From positions 1,426,001 to 1,490,000 of the forward strand of contig OZ240205.1 of assembly GCA_965197395.1 (NCBI GenBank): a DNA stretch of 64,000 bases, read 5' to 3'. The notes under the pieces were generated by a model that was not told the DNA's origin, made no database searches, and was given only the letters and a program-made list of their open reading frames with translations. Source of the DNA: CAZYFH01 sp965197395 (lineage in GTDB: Bacteria > Acidobacteriota > Vicinamibacteria > Vicinamibacterales > UBA8438). The translations under genes were made by a program, and so were the position numbers. Positions 18,195 to 26,577 of this stretch are shown here, piece by piece. The stretch's first letter is position 1. The number at the start of each line of letters is the position of its first letter.

Positions 18195-18704
18195 GTGCGA
18201 CGCCTCGTCGTCTTCGCCATCCTGCTCGCCGTCTGGCTGGTTTTCTCCGGCCATTTCGACGCATTACATCTGAGTCTCGGTCTCGTCTGCGCCGCCCTCG
18301 TCGCGGTCACCTCCGCCGACCTGCTGCTTCCGGAGTCGCGGTCGTCCCGCACGCCGCTGAAGGTCTGGCGGTATGTGTGTTACCTGCCGTGGCTGCTGTA
18401 TCAGGTGGTCCTCGCGAACCTCCACGTCGTCTATCTCGTCATCTTTCCCCACAAGATCCGCCCGCAGGTCGTTCGCATCAAGACCGGGCTGACGAGCGAT
18501 CTGGCGCTGGTCACACTCGCGAACTCCGTTACGTTGACGCCCGGCACAATCACGATGGACGTGGACGACGGCGAGCTGTGTGTGCACGCCCTCAGCGACA
18601 AGGCCGCTGCGGGACTGCGGGCGGGTGACATGGAGCGGCGCGTCGCACATGTGTTTCTCGAATCGGAGCCCGTGGACCCGCCCTCGACGTCCCCGCCGCG
18701 CTGA
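18195..18704 (+). CDS. mrpE: Na+/H+ antiporter subunit E (MrpE/MnhE family)
   Basis: First gene of a ten-gene antiporter operon. The 169-residue protein has two or three N-terminal membrane helices (LVVFAILLAVWLVFSG, LSLGLVCAALVAV, LPWLLYQVVLANLHVVYLV) and a soluble tail with LANSVTLTPGTITMDVDDGELCVHAL, the signature of MrpE/MbhA. In Mrp and Mbh complexes this subunit is part of the membrane module that couples ion flow. Start is GTG and the gene overlaps mrpF by one base. The C-terminus ends in a short Pro, Ser and Thr tail. Confidence 0.92.
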   Translation: MRRLVVFAILLAVWLVFSGHFDALHLSLGLVCAALVAVTSADLLLPESRSSRTPLKVWRYVCYLPWLLYQVVLANLHVVYLVIFPHKIRPQVVRIKTGLTSDLALVTLANSVTLTPGTITMDVDDGELCVHALSDKAAAGLRAGDMERRVAHVFLESEPVDPPSTSPPR

Positions 18705-18988
18705 TGCAGACCTTTTTTCTGGCCACCGCGATGGTCATCATGCTGGCCGTCTCGTTGTGCCTGTATCGCGCGATCCGCGGTCCGGCGATCATCGACCGCA
18801 TCGTCGGCGTGAACGTGATCGGCACCAAGACCATCGCGGTCATCGTGCTGACGGGTTATATCTTCGACCGCGTCGAGTTCTTCGTTGACATCGCCGTCCT
18901 GTACGGGCTCATCAACTTCATGGGGGCGCTCGCGCTGTCGAAGTACTTCGAGCGCAAGGGCGTGCTCGATCGGAAGGGGCTGTCGTGA
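18704..18988 (+). CDS. mrpF: antiporter subunit F (MrpF/MnhF family)
   Basis: A 94-residue protein with three predicted membrane helices (FFLATAMVIMLAVSLCLY, GTKTIAVIVLTGYIF, DIAVLYGLINFMGALAL). The motif RAIRGPAIIDRIVGVN is the family signature. It overlaps mrpE by one base and mrpG by four, so translation is coupled. In structurally known relatives, the E, F and G subunits sit together at one end of the membrane complex. Confidence 0.92.
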   Translation: MQTFFLATAMVIMLAVSLCLYRAIRGPAIIDRIVGVNVIGTKTIAVIVLTGYIFDRVEFFVDIAVLYGLINFMGALALSKYFERKGVLDRKGLS

Positions 18989-19284
18989 CGGGGCTTGCGG
19001 TGGGGCTCATCTGCGCCGGCGTGTTCTTCCTGTTCACCGGCGCGGTCGGCCTGCTCCGGTTCCCGGACTTCTACACGCGGATGCATGCCGCGGGAAAATG
19101 CGACACGCTCGGGGCGCTCCTGGTGCTCGCGGGGCTGGCCTGCTACAGCGGTATCGCCCTCGTGAGCGTCAAGATCCTGGCCATTGCCGTCTTCATCTTC
19201 CTGACGAGCCCGACCGCCACGCACGCCATCGCGCGTGCGGCGCTCAAGCATCAGGCCGCGCACTGGACCACGGAGGAGCAATAG
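18985..19284 (+). CDS. mrpG: antiporter subunit G (MrpG/MnhG family)
   Basis: A 99-residue GTG-started protein with three membrane helices. GAVGLLRFPDFYTRMHAAGKCDTLGALLVLAG is the classic MnhG motif region, and LTSPTATHAIARAA is conserved near the C-terminus. It overlaps mrpF by four bases (GTGA). It is needed for assembly or activity of Mrp complexes in characterised systems. Confidence 0.93.
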   Translation: MTGLAVGLICAGVFFLFTGAVGLLRFPDFYTRMHAAGKCDTLGALLVLAGLACYSGIALVSVKILAIAVFIFLTSPTATHAIARAALKHQAAHWTTEEQ

Positions 19285-19292
19285 GCCCGACA

Positions 19293-19538
19293 ATGGTCTG
19301 GCAGCTCGACGTGGTCCTGCTCGCGTTCGCGGTGGCAAGCGCCATCGGCGCCATCACCGTCCGCGATCTGCTCGCCTCGGTCATCCTGCTCGGCGCGTTC
19401 GGGCTGTTCATGTGCCTGGTGTGGATCGAAATGGGAGCGGTGGATGTGGCCTTCACCGAGGCCGCGGTGGGCGCCGGGGTCACGACGGTGTTCCTGGTGA
19501 TTGCGGTTTTCAAGACCGAACGGATGAGCCTGGATTGA
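19293..19538 (+). CDS. MbhD-like membrane subunit (DUF4040)
   Basis: An 81-residue protein with three membrane helices. RDLLASVILLGAFGLFMCLVW and VDVAFTEAAVGAGVTTVF match the MbhD/DUF4040 family, which is related to NuoJ. In standard MrpA this segment is fused at the C-terminal side of the NuoL-like part; in Mbh hydrogenase it is a separate gene, as here. The gene overlaps the next one by 4 bp at its stop (TTGA). Confidence 0.85.
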   Translation: MVWQLDVVLLAFAVASAIGAITVRDLLASVILLGAFGLFMCLVWIEMGAVDVAFTEAAVGAGVTTVFLVIAVFKTERMSLD

Positions 19539-19822
19539 GGTATCTGCATCTCGTCGCCACGGGCGTCACCGGGCTGCTGCTGATCCTGGGATCCGCCGAC
19601 ATGCCGGCGACGGGTGATCCGGCATCGCCCGCCAGCGTGCACGTGTCGCCCCGTTACATCGAACACGGCTACGACGAAACCAACGTGCCGAACATGGTCA
19701 CCGCGGTGCTGGCCGACTATCGCAGCTTCGACACGCTGGGCGAGGTCACGGTGGTGTTCACGGCCGCGATGGCGGTCCTCCTCATTCTTCGAACCGGGCG
19801 CAGGGACGAGGACGCGTCGTGA
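19535..19822 (+). CDS. MbhE-like membrane subunit
   Basis: A 95-residue protein started by TTG inside the MbhD-like stop (TTGA overlap). It has an N-terminal helix (LHLVATGVTGLLLILGSA), a periplasmic stretch and the conserved block NVPNMVTAVLADYRSFDTLGEVTVVFTAA typical of MbhE and of the extreme C-terminus of MrpA. The final helix is followed by a charged RRDEDAS tail. The TTG start is supported by this overlap and by conservation from the first helix on; there is no other suitable start. Confidence 0.82.
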   Translation: MRYLHLVATGVTGLLLILGSADMPATGDPASPASVHVSPRYIEHGYDETNVPNMVTAVLADYRSFDTLGEVTVVFTAAMAVLLILRTGRRDEDAS

Positions 19823-20235
19823 TCGAGGACCAGGAAAGCATCGTCGTCAAGACCGTCTGTCGCCTGCTCGCGCCCTTCATCCAGCTGTTCGGCCTCTACG
19901 TCATCATGCACGGTCACAGCAGCCCGGGCGGCGGCTTCCAGGGTGGGGTAATCCTGGCGTCCAGTTTCGTCCTGCTGGCGATCGGCTACGGCGTGACGGC
20001 CGTCAAGCGCCGGTTGTCACTGCGGGCACTCACGACGCTCACGAGCGCCGGCGTGCTCGTCTATGGCGGGATTGGCGTCGCGTGCGTGCTGTTGGGCGCG
20101 AACTACCTCGACTACGGCATCCTGCCGCTGCCCGACGCCCGCAGCCTGGGCATGCTCGGTATCGAGATCGGCGTTGGGATGACGGTGATGGGGGCCATGG
20201 TCTCTATCTTCCACGACCTGATCACGTTCGAGTAG
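19819..20235 (+). CDS. mrpB: antiporter subunit B (MrpB/MnhB domain)
   Basis: A 138-residue protein, GTG start overlapping the MbhE-like stop (GTGA). The motif IMHGHSSPGGGFQGGVILASSFVL is diagnostic of MnhB. Four helices are predicted, with GIEIGVGMTVMGAMVSIFHDL at the end. In Mrp and Mbh structures, this subunit lies between the E/F/G group and the antiporter-like subunits. Confidence 0.93.
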   Translation: MIEDQESIVVKTVCRLLAPFIQLFGLYVIMHGHSSPGGGFQGGVILASSFVLLAIGYGVTAVKRRLSLRALTTLTSAGVLVYGGIGVACVLLGANYLDYGILPLPDARSLGMLGIEIGVGMTVMGAMVSIFHDLITFE

Positions 20236-20241
20236 GGTGCC

Positions 20242-20649
20242 ATGGTCGACTACCTGATTGGCCACTTCAACGTCGTCACCTACGTCGTGCTCATGATGAT
20301 CGGCTTCTATGCGATGACCGGCAAGACCAACCTGATGAAGAAGCTCGTCGGGATGAACATCTTTCAGTGGTCGATCATCCTGTTCATCGTCTCGTTGGCC
20401 GCCAAGCGCGGCGCCACCATTCCCATCATCGTGCACGAGACCGACGCGGGGCCGGCCGAGGACGCGGTGGGGCTCCAGGTCCAGGCGATGGACTACGTCA
20501 ACCCGTTGCCCCACGTGCTCATGCTGACCGCCATCGTGGTCGGGGTCGCGACGACCGGCGTGGCGCTGGCCCTGCTCCTCCGGATTCACCGGCAATACGG
20601 GACGCTGGAAGAGGGCGAGCTCCTGGAGCGAATCCGAAGCTCGGGATGA
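20242..20649 (+). CDS. mrpC: antiporter subunit C (MrpC/NuoK-like)
   Basis: A 135-residue NuoK homologue with three helices (VVTYVVLMMIGFYAMTG, FQWSIILFIVSLA, HVLMLTAIVVGVATTGVALALLLRI). The motif KLVGMNIFQWSII followed by PLPHVLMLTAIVVG is characteristic of MnhC. An extra hydrophilic loop (GATIPIIVHETDAGPAEDA) separates helices 2 and 3. It overlaps mrpD by four bases (ATGA). Confidence 0.93.
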   Translation: MVDYLIGHFNVVTYVVLMMIGFYAMTGKTNLMKKLVGMNIFQWSIILFIVSLAAKRGATIPIIVHETDAGPAEDAVGLQVQAMDYVNPLPHVLMLTAIVVGVATTGVALALLLRIHRQYGTLEEGELLERIRSSG

Positions 20650-22166
20650 ACATTCATCAGTCCGCGGTTCCCATCGTCATCATCGCCGCGCCACTCCTCA
20701 CCGCGTTCGTCCTTCCGCTCCTGGGCCTGTGGCACCGGTCGGCGGTCTTCCCCGTCGCCCTCGCCGCCCTCGGCGTCTCGCTCGGCGGGTCGGTGTTGGC
20801 CGCGCATCGAGTACTCACGAGCGGACCGCTGGAGTACTTCATGGGCGGGTGGGCGCCACCCTGGGGGATCGCGTTCCGTATCGATCATCTCGGCGCGCTG
20901 ATGCTCCTGCTCCTCGGCGCCGTCACGTTGGCCGTGGGCATCTATTCGAAGCGCAGCATCCTGCAAGAGCTGCCGGGCAAGGAGGCGCCCTTCTACAGCG
21001 TCTTTCTCCTGCTCGTGAGCGGCCTGATGGGCATTGTCGCCACGGCTGACATGTTCAACCTGTACGTCTTTCTGGAGATCGCGTCCCTCGCGAGCTACGC
21101 GCTCGTGTCGCTGGGCGGGGGCGCCGCGGTCGTCTCGGCGTTCCGCTACGTCATTCTCGGCACCGTCGGCGCCGCGTTCTACCTGCTCGCCGTCGGCTAC
21201 CTCTACAGCGTCACCGGGACACTGAACATGTCCGATCTGGCCGAGCGGCTCCCCGCGCTCTACGACTCGAACGCCGTCCTGGTCGGCTTCGCGTTCTTCG
21301 TCATCGGGATATCGATCAAGATGGCGCTCTTCCCAATGCACGCCTGGCTGCCTGGCGCGTACGCCAATGCGCCGTCCGCCGTCAGCGCCCTGATCGCCGC
21401 GACGACGACGAAAGTCGCGGCCTACGTGCTCGTGCGGGTGATGTTCTTTGTCTTCGAGCCGCGGTTCGCCGTCGACCTGATTCCGGTGACCGCGCTCCTC
21501 AGCTGGATGGGCGCGGTGGCCATGGTCATGGGGTCGGTGATGGCCATCGCGCAGTCGGATCTCAAGCGGATGCTCGCCTACTCGTCCGTGGCCCAGATTG
21601 GCTACATCGTGCTCGGCGTCGGCCTCGCCAATGCCATGGGCCTGACGGGCGGGTTGCTGCACCTCGTCAACCACGCGGTTATGAAGGGATGCCTGTTTCT
21701 CGTGGCCGGCGCCATCGTCTACCGCACCGGTCTCCGGGAGATCCGCCAGTTCCGCAACCTGTCGCGGCGCATGCCGTGGACCGCGGCCATCTTCACCGTT
21801 GCCGCGTGCTCGATGATCGGTATCCCGCCGTTCGGCGGCTTCTTCAGCAAGCTGTATCTGATACTGGGCGCCATCGACGCGGGGCGATGGGTGTTCGTCG
21901 GGGTGATCCTGCTCAGCAGCGTGTTGGCGCTCGTCTACTTCGCGAACGTCATTCGCCACCTCTACTTCCCCCCCGATGACGTCGACGCGGAGCCGGCGGC
22001 GGCACACGAGGCCGAGCCGACGGCGATGCCACGGGGGGATCCCCCGCTGCCCATGCTCGCGCCGATGCTCACGTTGGCGGTCGGGATTGTCCTGTTGGGG
22101 CTGTTCAACGGGGAGATCGTCTCCCGGTTCATCGAACCGGTCGTCGCGGGGAGCGTGCTGCCGTGA
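20646..22166 (+). CDS. mrpD: antiporter subunit D (MrpD, proton-pumping NuoM/N-like)
   Basis: A 506-residue polytopic protein of the proton-conducting membrane transporter family. The expected acidic residue lies in NLYVFLEIASLASYALVS, the TM7-type lysine in KMALFPMHAWLPGAYANAPS, and the TM8-type lysine in ATTTKVAAYVLVR. The segment SDLKRMLAYSSVAQIGYIVLG is also conserved. These residues form the half-channels in complex I and Mrp. It follows mrpC directly, as in Mrp operons. I use the ATG at 20646, which overlaps the mrpC stop. Confidence 0.92.
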   Translation: MNIHQSAVPIVIIAAPLLTAFVLPLLGLWHRSAVFPVALAALGVSLGGSVLAAHRVLTSGPLEYFMGGWAPPWGIAFRIDHLGALMLLLLGAVTLAVGIYSKRSILQELPGKEAPFYSVFLLLVSGLMGIVATADMFNLYVFLEIASLASYALVSLGGGAAVVSAFRYVILGTVGAAFYLLAVGYLYSVTGTLNMSDLAERLPALYDSNAVLVGFAFFVIGISIKMALFPMHAWLPGAYANAPSAVSALIAATTTKVAAYVLVRVMFFVFEPRFAVDLIPVTALLSWMGAVAMVMGSVMAIAQSDLKRMLAYSSVAQIGYIVLGVGLANAMGLTGGLLHLVNHAVMKGCLFLVAGAIVYRTGLREIRQFRNLSRRMPWTAAIFTVAACSMIGIPPFGGFFSKLYLILGAIDAGRWVFVGVILLSSVLALVYFANVIRHLYFPPDDVDAEPAAAHEAEPTAMPRGDPPLPMLAPMLTLAVGIVLLGLFNGEIVSRFIEPVVAGSVLP

Positions 22167-24211
22167 GCGTCGCCGCGGCGGCATGGATGTGCATCGTCGC
22201 GCCCTTCGTGGGCGTGGCGGTGACACCGTTGGCCGGGCGACTCCGCTTACAGCACGCCGACCGGGTCGCCGTCCTGTTCTCCTTCGTGTCGGCCGCGGCC
22301 GCCCTTCGACTGCTCCCGGCGCTCGCCCACCCGGACACGCTGCCCGTCGAAAGCGCTGGCGTGTGGCTCGAGGCGCCCATCGCGATCGGCGTCGGCGTCC
22401 TGATCGATCCCTTGAGCATCGTGTTGGCGAACGTCGTGGCCGTGGTGAGCTTCGTCATCATGGTCTACTGCCGCGGCTACATGCACGACGATGCGGCGCG
22501 CATCCGGTTCTGGATGTGGATGAACGCGTTCATCGGCAGCATGCTGCTGCTCGTCCTGTCGAACAACCTGCTGTTTGTCTTCGTCGGCTGGAAGCTCGTC
22601 GGCGTCTGCAGCTACGGCTTGATCGGCTACTACTACCAGGACCAGCGCACGCACTGGATCGGCGGTCCACCGCCCGCTGCGTTCGTGACGCCATCCGAGG
22701 CGAGTCTCAAGGCGCTCGTCGTGACGGGCGCCGGGGACATGTTGATGCTGGGCGGCATCCTCATCCTGTACTTCTATTCGGGCACGTTGAACTTCCTCGA
22801 GCTCTACGAGACCGCACCGACCTGGCTCCCGGCGATGGCCGCCACGCCGGGCATGGTCATCCTGGTGAGCGCGCTGCTCCTCGCGGGACCGTTGGGCAAG
22901 TCGGCGCAGTTTCCGTTCCACGAGTGGCTGCCGGAAGCGATGGCGGGGCCCGGGCCGGTGTCGGCGCTCATCCATGCCGCCACGATGGTCAAGAGCGGCG
23001 TCTATCTGGTCGCACGCTTCGTGCCCGTCTTCTACTACGGCGCCTGGGTGGCCGGCATCGACGCCGCGGCCTGGTTCTTTCACCTCACCGCCTGGGCCGG
23101 CGCGTTCACGGCGCTCCTGGCCGCGACGCAAGGCATGGTCGCGGTCGAGCTCAAGAAGGTCCTGGCGTATTCGACGGTCAGCCAAATCGGGTACATGATG
23201 CTGGCACTGGGCGTCACGGGCCTCGCGCCCGGCCTGCTCGTCGAGGGGTACACCTCTGGCGTCTTCCACCTCGTCAGCCACGCGCTGTTCAAGGCCTGTC
23301 TGTTCCTCGCCGCCGGTACCGTCATTCACGCTGCCCACTCCATCTACATGCACGACATGGGCGCCCTCCGGTCGTTGCTCCCGCTCACCTGGGCGTGCAC
23401 GCTGGTCGCCGCCCTCTCGCTCATGGGCGTGCCTCCGTTCCCCGGCTTCTGGAGCAAGGACGCGGTGTTGCTCGTGACACATCAGGCCAGCACGCCGCTC
23501 TTCGCCGTCGGGTTGGTCACAGCCGGCCTGACGGCGTTCTACACAGTCCGATTCTTCGGCCTGGTGTTCCACGGCCCGGCCAGCGATGCCCTGGCGACCC
23601 ACATGAGGGCGGGCGGGCACCTTGACGACGGCACCGGCTCAATGCGGACCGCCACGGCGGTCCTCGCCACGGCCCTGGTCGTCGCGGGGCTTGGCGGACC
23701 GCTCCTCGAGGGAGTCCTGCATCACGGTTTCGACATTAGCCTCGGCGCCATGCTCGGCGGCGAATTGGGGACGACGGCCGTTGCCGATCCGGAGGGCGCG
23801 TCCGGGCACGGACTGGTCGTCGCCCTATCGCTTCTCTGTATCGCGGCCGGCGCGGTGCCCGCGTATGCGCTCTACCTGTCGCGCGCGGCGTCACCGGCGG
23901 CGCTCCTCGACACGCACGCCGCACTCCGCGGGCTGTACGGATTCTTCTGGCGGCGGTGGGCGATCGACGCGTTCTACCACCGCGTCTTCGTCGGCGGCAC
24001 CGGCCGGCTCGCCGCGTTCATCGCTGAGGACGTCGAGGCGCGCTGGGATCGGCTCGTCCACCACCACCTGCCGTGGGTGGTCACACGGCAGACGGAGCGC
24101 CTCGCGCATCGGCTGCGGACCGAGACCGAGGAGCTCGTCTACAACGTCTCCTACGTGCTCGTGCTCTTTGTCCTCTTGCTCGCCGTCCTGCTGTTCGGCA
24201 CGGGGCAGTAA
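22163..24211 (+). CDS. NuoL/MrpA-like antiporter subunit
   Basis: A 682-residue NuoL-type protein with GTG start overlapping mrpD. Key sites are visible: FVGWKLVGVCSYGLIGYYY (Lys where many NuoL have Glu), KSAQFPFHEWLPEAM, and ATMVKSGVYLVARF with the central lysine, followed by ELKKVLAYSTVSQIGYMM. The C-terminal part has a long amphipathic stretch (about 590-650) before a last helix (VLVLFVLLLAVLLF), resembling the lateral helix of NuoL. It lacks the MbhD/MbhE extension of MrpA, which is coded by two separate upstream genes. Confidence 0.9.
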   Translation: MSVAAAAWMCIVAPFVGVAVTPLAGRLRLQHADRVAVLFSFVSAAAALRLLPALAHPDTLPVESAGVWLEAPIAIGVGVLIDPLSIVLANVVAVVSFVIMVYCRGYMHDDAARIRFWMWMNAFIGSMLLLVLSNNLLFVFVGWKLVGVCSYGLIGYYYQDQRTHWIGGPPPAAFVTPSEASLKALVVTGAGDMLMLGGILILYFYSGTLNFLELYETAPTWLPAMAATPGMVILVSALLLAGPLGKSAQFPFHEWLPEAMAGPGPVSALIHAATMVKSGVYLVARFVPVFYYGAWVAGIDAAAWFFHLTAWAGAFTALLAATQGMVAVELKKVLAYSTVSQIGYMMLALGVTGLAPGLLVEGYTSGVFHLVSHALFKACLFLAAGTVIHAAHSIYMHDMGALRSLLPLTWACTLVAALSLMGVPPFPGFWSKDAVLLVTHQASTPLFAVGLVTAGLTAFYTVRFFGLVFHGPASDALATHMRAGGHLDDGTGSMRTATAVLATALVVAGLGGPLLEGVLHHGFDISLGAMLGGELGTTAVADPEGASGHGLVVALSLLCIAAGAVPAYALYLSRAASPAALLDTHAALRGLYGFFWRRWAIDAFYHRVFVGGTGRLAAFIAEDVEARWDRLVHHHLPWVVTRQTERLAHRLRTETEELVYNVSYVLVLFVLLLAVLLFGTGQ

Positions 24212-25705
24212 GTGGGCCTGCTCCTCCACATTCTCTTGGCGCCGCTCGCGGCCGTGGTGCTGATCGTCATGACGCGGCGGACGCGCGCCCGCCTCGCCGG
24301 CTGGATCACGACGGGTGTGCTGTTCTACGCAACGGTGCTCGCTGGTCGGGTGGCCGTGGCGGTCGCGGGCGGCGAGGTGCTGGTCGAGGATTACCTCGCC
24401 ATCGCGCCGGGCATCCGCCTCGGTCTCCGGGCGGACGGGCTCAGCATCCCGACGCTGGCTGTCGTCTTGCTCCTGTGCACGGCGCTCGCCTGCTACTCCA
24501 TTCGCTATGTGGAGCACCGCGTCACGGTGCTGTACCCGAACGAATCCGACGAGGCCCAGGCGCGCCACTACGCGCGTTTTTTTGCCCTGCTCCCGTTTTT
24601 TCCGATTGGTTTCATCGGCACGATCCTCAGCACCAACCTCGTCTCGCTCTACTTCTTCATGGAGGTCTTGACCATCACCCTGTTCTTCCTGATGGCCTTC
24701 TTCGGCTATCGGGAACGTCTCCGCGTGGCGTTTATCAGCCTGTCGTGGGGCATCATCGGCGCCCTGCTCTTCCTCGCGGCATCCCTCATCGTCTACAGCC
24801 AGCTGGGGAGTCTCGAGATTGCCGACCTCTCGCGCATGGCGGGGAACCCGTTGACCGTTGGGACCGCCGCGCTGTTCCTGGTCGGCCTCATGATGAAGCT
24901 GGCGCTCGTCCCGTTCCACGTCTGGATGCCGTCGGTGCACGCGGAGCACCCGACCTGTATCGCCGGGCTGCTGGCGGTCTACGCCAACCTGGCGCTGTAC
25001 ATCATCGTCCGCGTCCTCGTGCTCCCGCTCGGTACCGAGTTCGCGGTGTTCGGCATGCCGCTGATGGTGCTCGCCCTCGTGACCATGATCTACGGCTCGC
25101 TCCTGACGCTGGCCCAGACCGACATCAAGCGGCTCGCGGCGTGTTCCACCATCAGCCAAATCGCGTACTCAATCCTCGGGTTGGGGGCATTGACCGCCGC
25201 CAGTGTCGAGGGTGGGATGTTCTTCTTTCTGAGCCACATCATGGGAAAGACGGTGTTCTTTTCCACCGCAGGGATCGTCGTCTACACGACTGGCATCCGC
25301 GACATGCGCGAGCTCGGGGGCCTCGCACGGAAGATGCCGGTGACCGCCGTCCTGTGGGTGATCGGGTGCATGATGCTCTCCGGATTTCCGCCCTTCAGCA
25401 GTTTCACGGCGGAGTGGATCATGTTCACGGGGATCTTCGAGCGCGGCCTCCTCGCGGGTCCCGTCGCTCTTCTCGTGGCCGTCGGCGGTGTCGTCGCCAT
25501 CCTGCTGACGGTGGCGTATACGTTCGGCGCGGCGCGCCGGATCTTTTTTGGGCCGCTGAGCCCGGCGCTCGCCGAACGGGAGGTCGCCGACCCTCGTTGG
25601 ACGATGACGGTGCCGCTCGGCGTCGTGGCCGCGACGTCAATCGTGTTGGGGCTCTATCCGCGCGTGATGATGGATCTGCTGCACACCGTCCTTGGTGGGA
25701 TCTGA
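24212..25705 (+). CDS. NuoM-like antiporter subunit lacking the TM8 lysine
   Basis: A 497-residue polytopic protein of the NuoM/MrpD family, starting GTG immediately after the NuoL-like stop. The acidic residue is present in YFFMEVLTITLFFLMAFF and the TM7 lysine in LMMKLALVPFHVWMPSVH. In place of the usual PT..AGxxLKxAAYG block it has HPTCIAGLLAVYANLALY, so the conserved lysine is Asn and one residue is deleted. TDIKRLAACSTISQIAYSILG is normal. It closes the operon. It may be a structural or altered ion-path subunit; homologues with known function are not identifiable by eye. Confidence 0.88.
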   Translation: MGLLLHILLAPLAAVVLIVMTRRTRARLAGWITTGVLFYATVLAGRVAVAVAGGEVLVEDYLAIAPGIRLGLRADGLSIPTLAVVLLLCTALACYSIRYVEHRVTVLYPNESDEAQARHYARFFALLPFFPIGFIGTILSTNLVSLYFFMEVLTITLFFLMAFFGYRERLRVAFISLSWGIIGALLFLAASLIVYSQLGSLEIADLSRMAGNPLTVGTAALFLVGLMMKLALVPFHVWMPSVHAEHPTCIAGLLAVYANLALYIIVRVLVLPLGTEFAVFGMPLMVLALVTMIYGSLLTLAQTDIKRLAACSTISQIAYSILGLGALTAASVEGGMFFFLSHIMGKTVFFSTAGIVVYTTGIRDMRELGGLARKMPVTAVLWVIGCMMLSGFPPFSSFTAEWIMFTGIFERGLLAGPVALLVAVGGVVAILLTVAYTFGAARRIFFGPLSPALAEREVADPRWTMTVPLGVVAATSIVLGLYPRVMMDLLHTVLGGI

Positions 25706-25752
25706 ATCACGGAGCGGCCGCGGGGATTCGGGGCGAAGCCCCGTCTAACGAC

Positions 25753-25783
25753 GAAAACGGCCGGGCCACCGAGGCCCGGCCGT
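25753..25783 (-). terminator. rho-independent-type terminator of the lipoprotein gene
   Basis: ACGGCCGGGCC (25757-25767), a 5-base loop ACCGA and GGCCCGGCCGT (25773-25783) form an 11-bp perfect stem. Read on the minus strand it is followed by TTTTCGTCGTT. It lies 32 bp past the stop of the minus-strand lipoprotein gene. A second small hairpin (CGGGGCGAAGCCCCG, 25729-25743) lies on the antiporter side. Confidence 0.7.
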
Positions 25784-25814
25784 GGGATGGAGCGTCGTCA
25801 GCGGGAACACCGAG

Positions 25815-26528
25815 CTATTCGAGCGCCGTGATGATCCACCGCCCGTCGATGAGGCCGTCCTCTCCACCCTGGAGCTCGACCTTCTCCAGGGTGAGGACCA
25901 TCGTGCGGTCCGCCGCGACCTCATCCTTGGTCACGGTGGCCGCGACGGTGACGTCCTTGGAAACCAACTCGCCCTCGAACTGGGCAACGTCGAGCGGGTT
26001 CGCCGGGTCGTAAGTGCTGGCCTGGGCGATGCGGGCCTCCTCATCAAGATCGTTCTGCGAGGCGGATACCTTGCGTGCGAAATCACGTTCGTCGTCGCGC
26101 CAGGTTCTCCAGGCTTCCTGGACTTCCTGATCGCGTCGAGCGACGTCCTCTTCCTCTCGCTCGGCCGCGATCACCCGCGCGATCGCTTCGAGGTTCTCGT
26201 CTTGATAGATCTTCTTCTCCGCGCGAAACGTCGTTTCCGCGGCCCGGACCTCCTCGAGGGCCGAGGCGAGCTCGCGCAGCCGAAGCGGTCGGCGCTGCTC
26301 CTCCGTGACGCTCTCGACGCTGGTCCCAGACACGATGCCGTCCTCTTGTGGGTCGAAGACCACCATCGACATGTTGCCGAGCGTCGTGCGGTCGTTGAAG
26401 CGCGAGGCCTGGAAGAAACTGCGGATGATGCTTTGCTCCGCGCCCCCGCCGCACGCGGCGAGCAGGCCGCCGCCGACCACCAACGCCAATGTCATGCGCC
26501 CGGCGGTGCTGATCACTGAACGAGACAT
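25815..26528 (-). CDS. predicted lipoprotein, highly charged
   Basis: A 237-residue protein. The ATG at 26528 is preceded by GGAGG at a good distance; the longer frame upstream has no ribosome site. The N-terminus MSRSVISTAGRMTLALVVGGGLLAACGG has a clear lipobox (LAAC), so the mature protein should be lipid-anchored from Cys25. Residues 70-160 are rich in Glu, Arg, Ala and Asp with heptad-like spacing, probably coiled coil. The C-terminus (DVTVAATVTKDEVAADRTMVLTLEKVEL) looks like a beta-sandwich. It is separated from gyrA by about 50 bp on the same strand. Family unknown to me. Confidence 0.7.
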   Translation of the reverse strand: MSRSVISTAGRMTLALVVGGGLLAACGGGAEQSIIRSFFQASRFNDRTTLGNMSMVVFDPQEDGIVSGTSVESVTEEQRRPLRLRELASALEEVRAAETTFRAEKKIYQDENLEAIARVIAAEREEEDVARRDQEVQEAWRTWRDDERDFARKVSASQNDLDEEARIAQASTYDPANPLDVAQFEGELVSKDVTVAATVTKDEVAADRTMVLTLEKVELQGGEDGLIDGRWIITALE

Positions 26529-26577
26529 GCTGGTTGCCTCCTTGGTCACGCCCGCGGAACACTGCGGGACGTATCCG

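Noticed and set aside
20586..22226. 546-codon open frame antisense to mrpD
   Set aside because: Very high His, Arg and Asp content typical of antisense of membrane-protein genes in GC-rich DNA.
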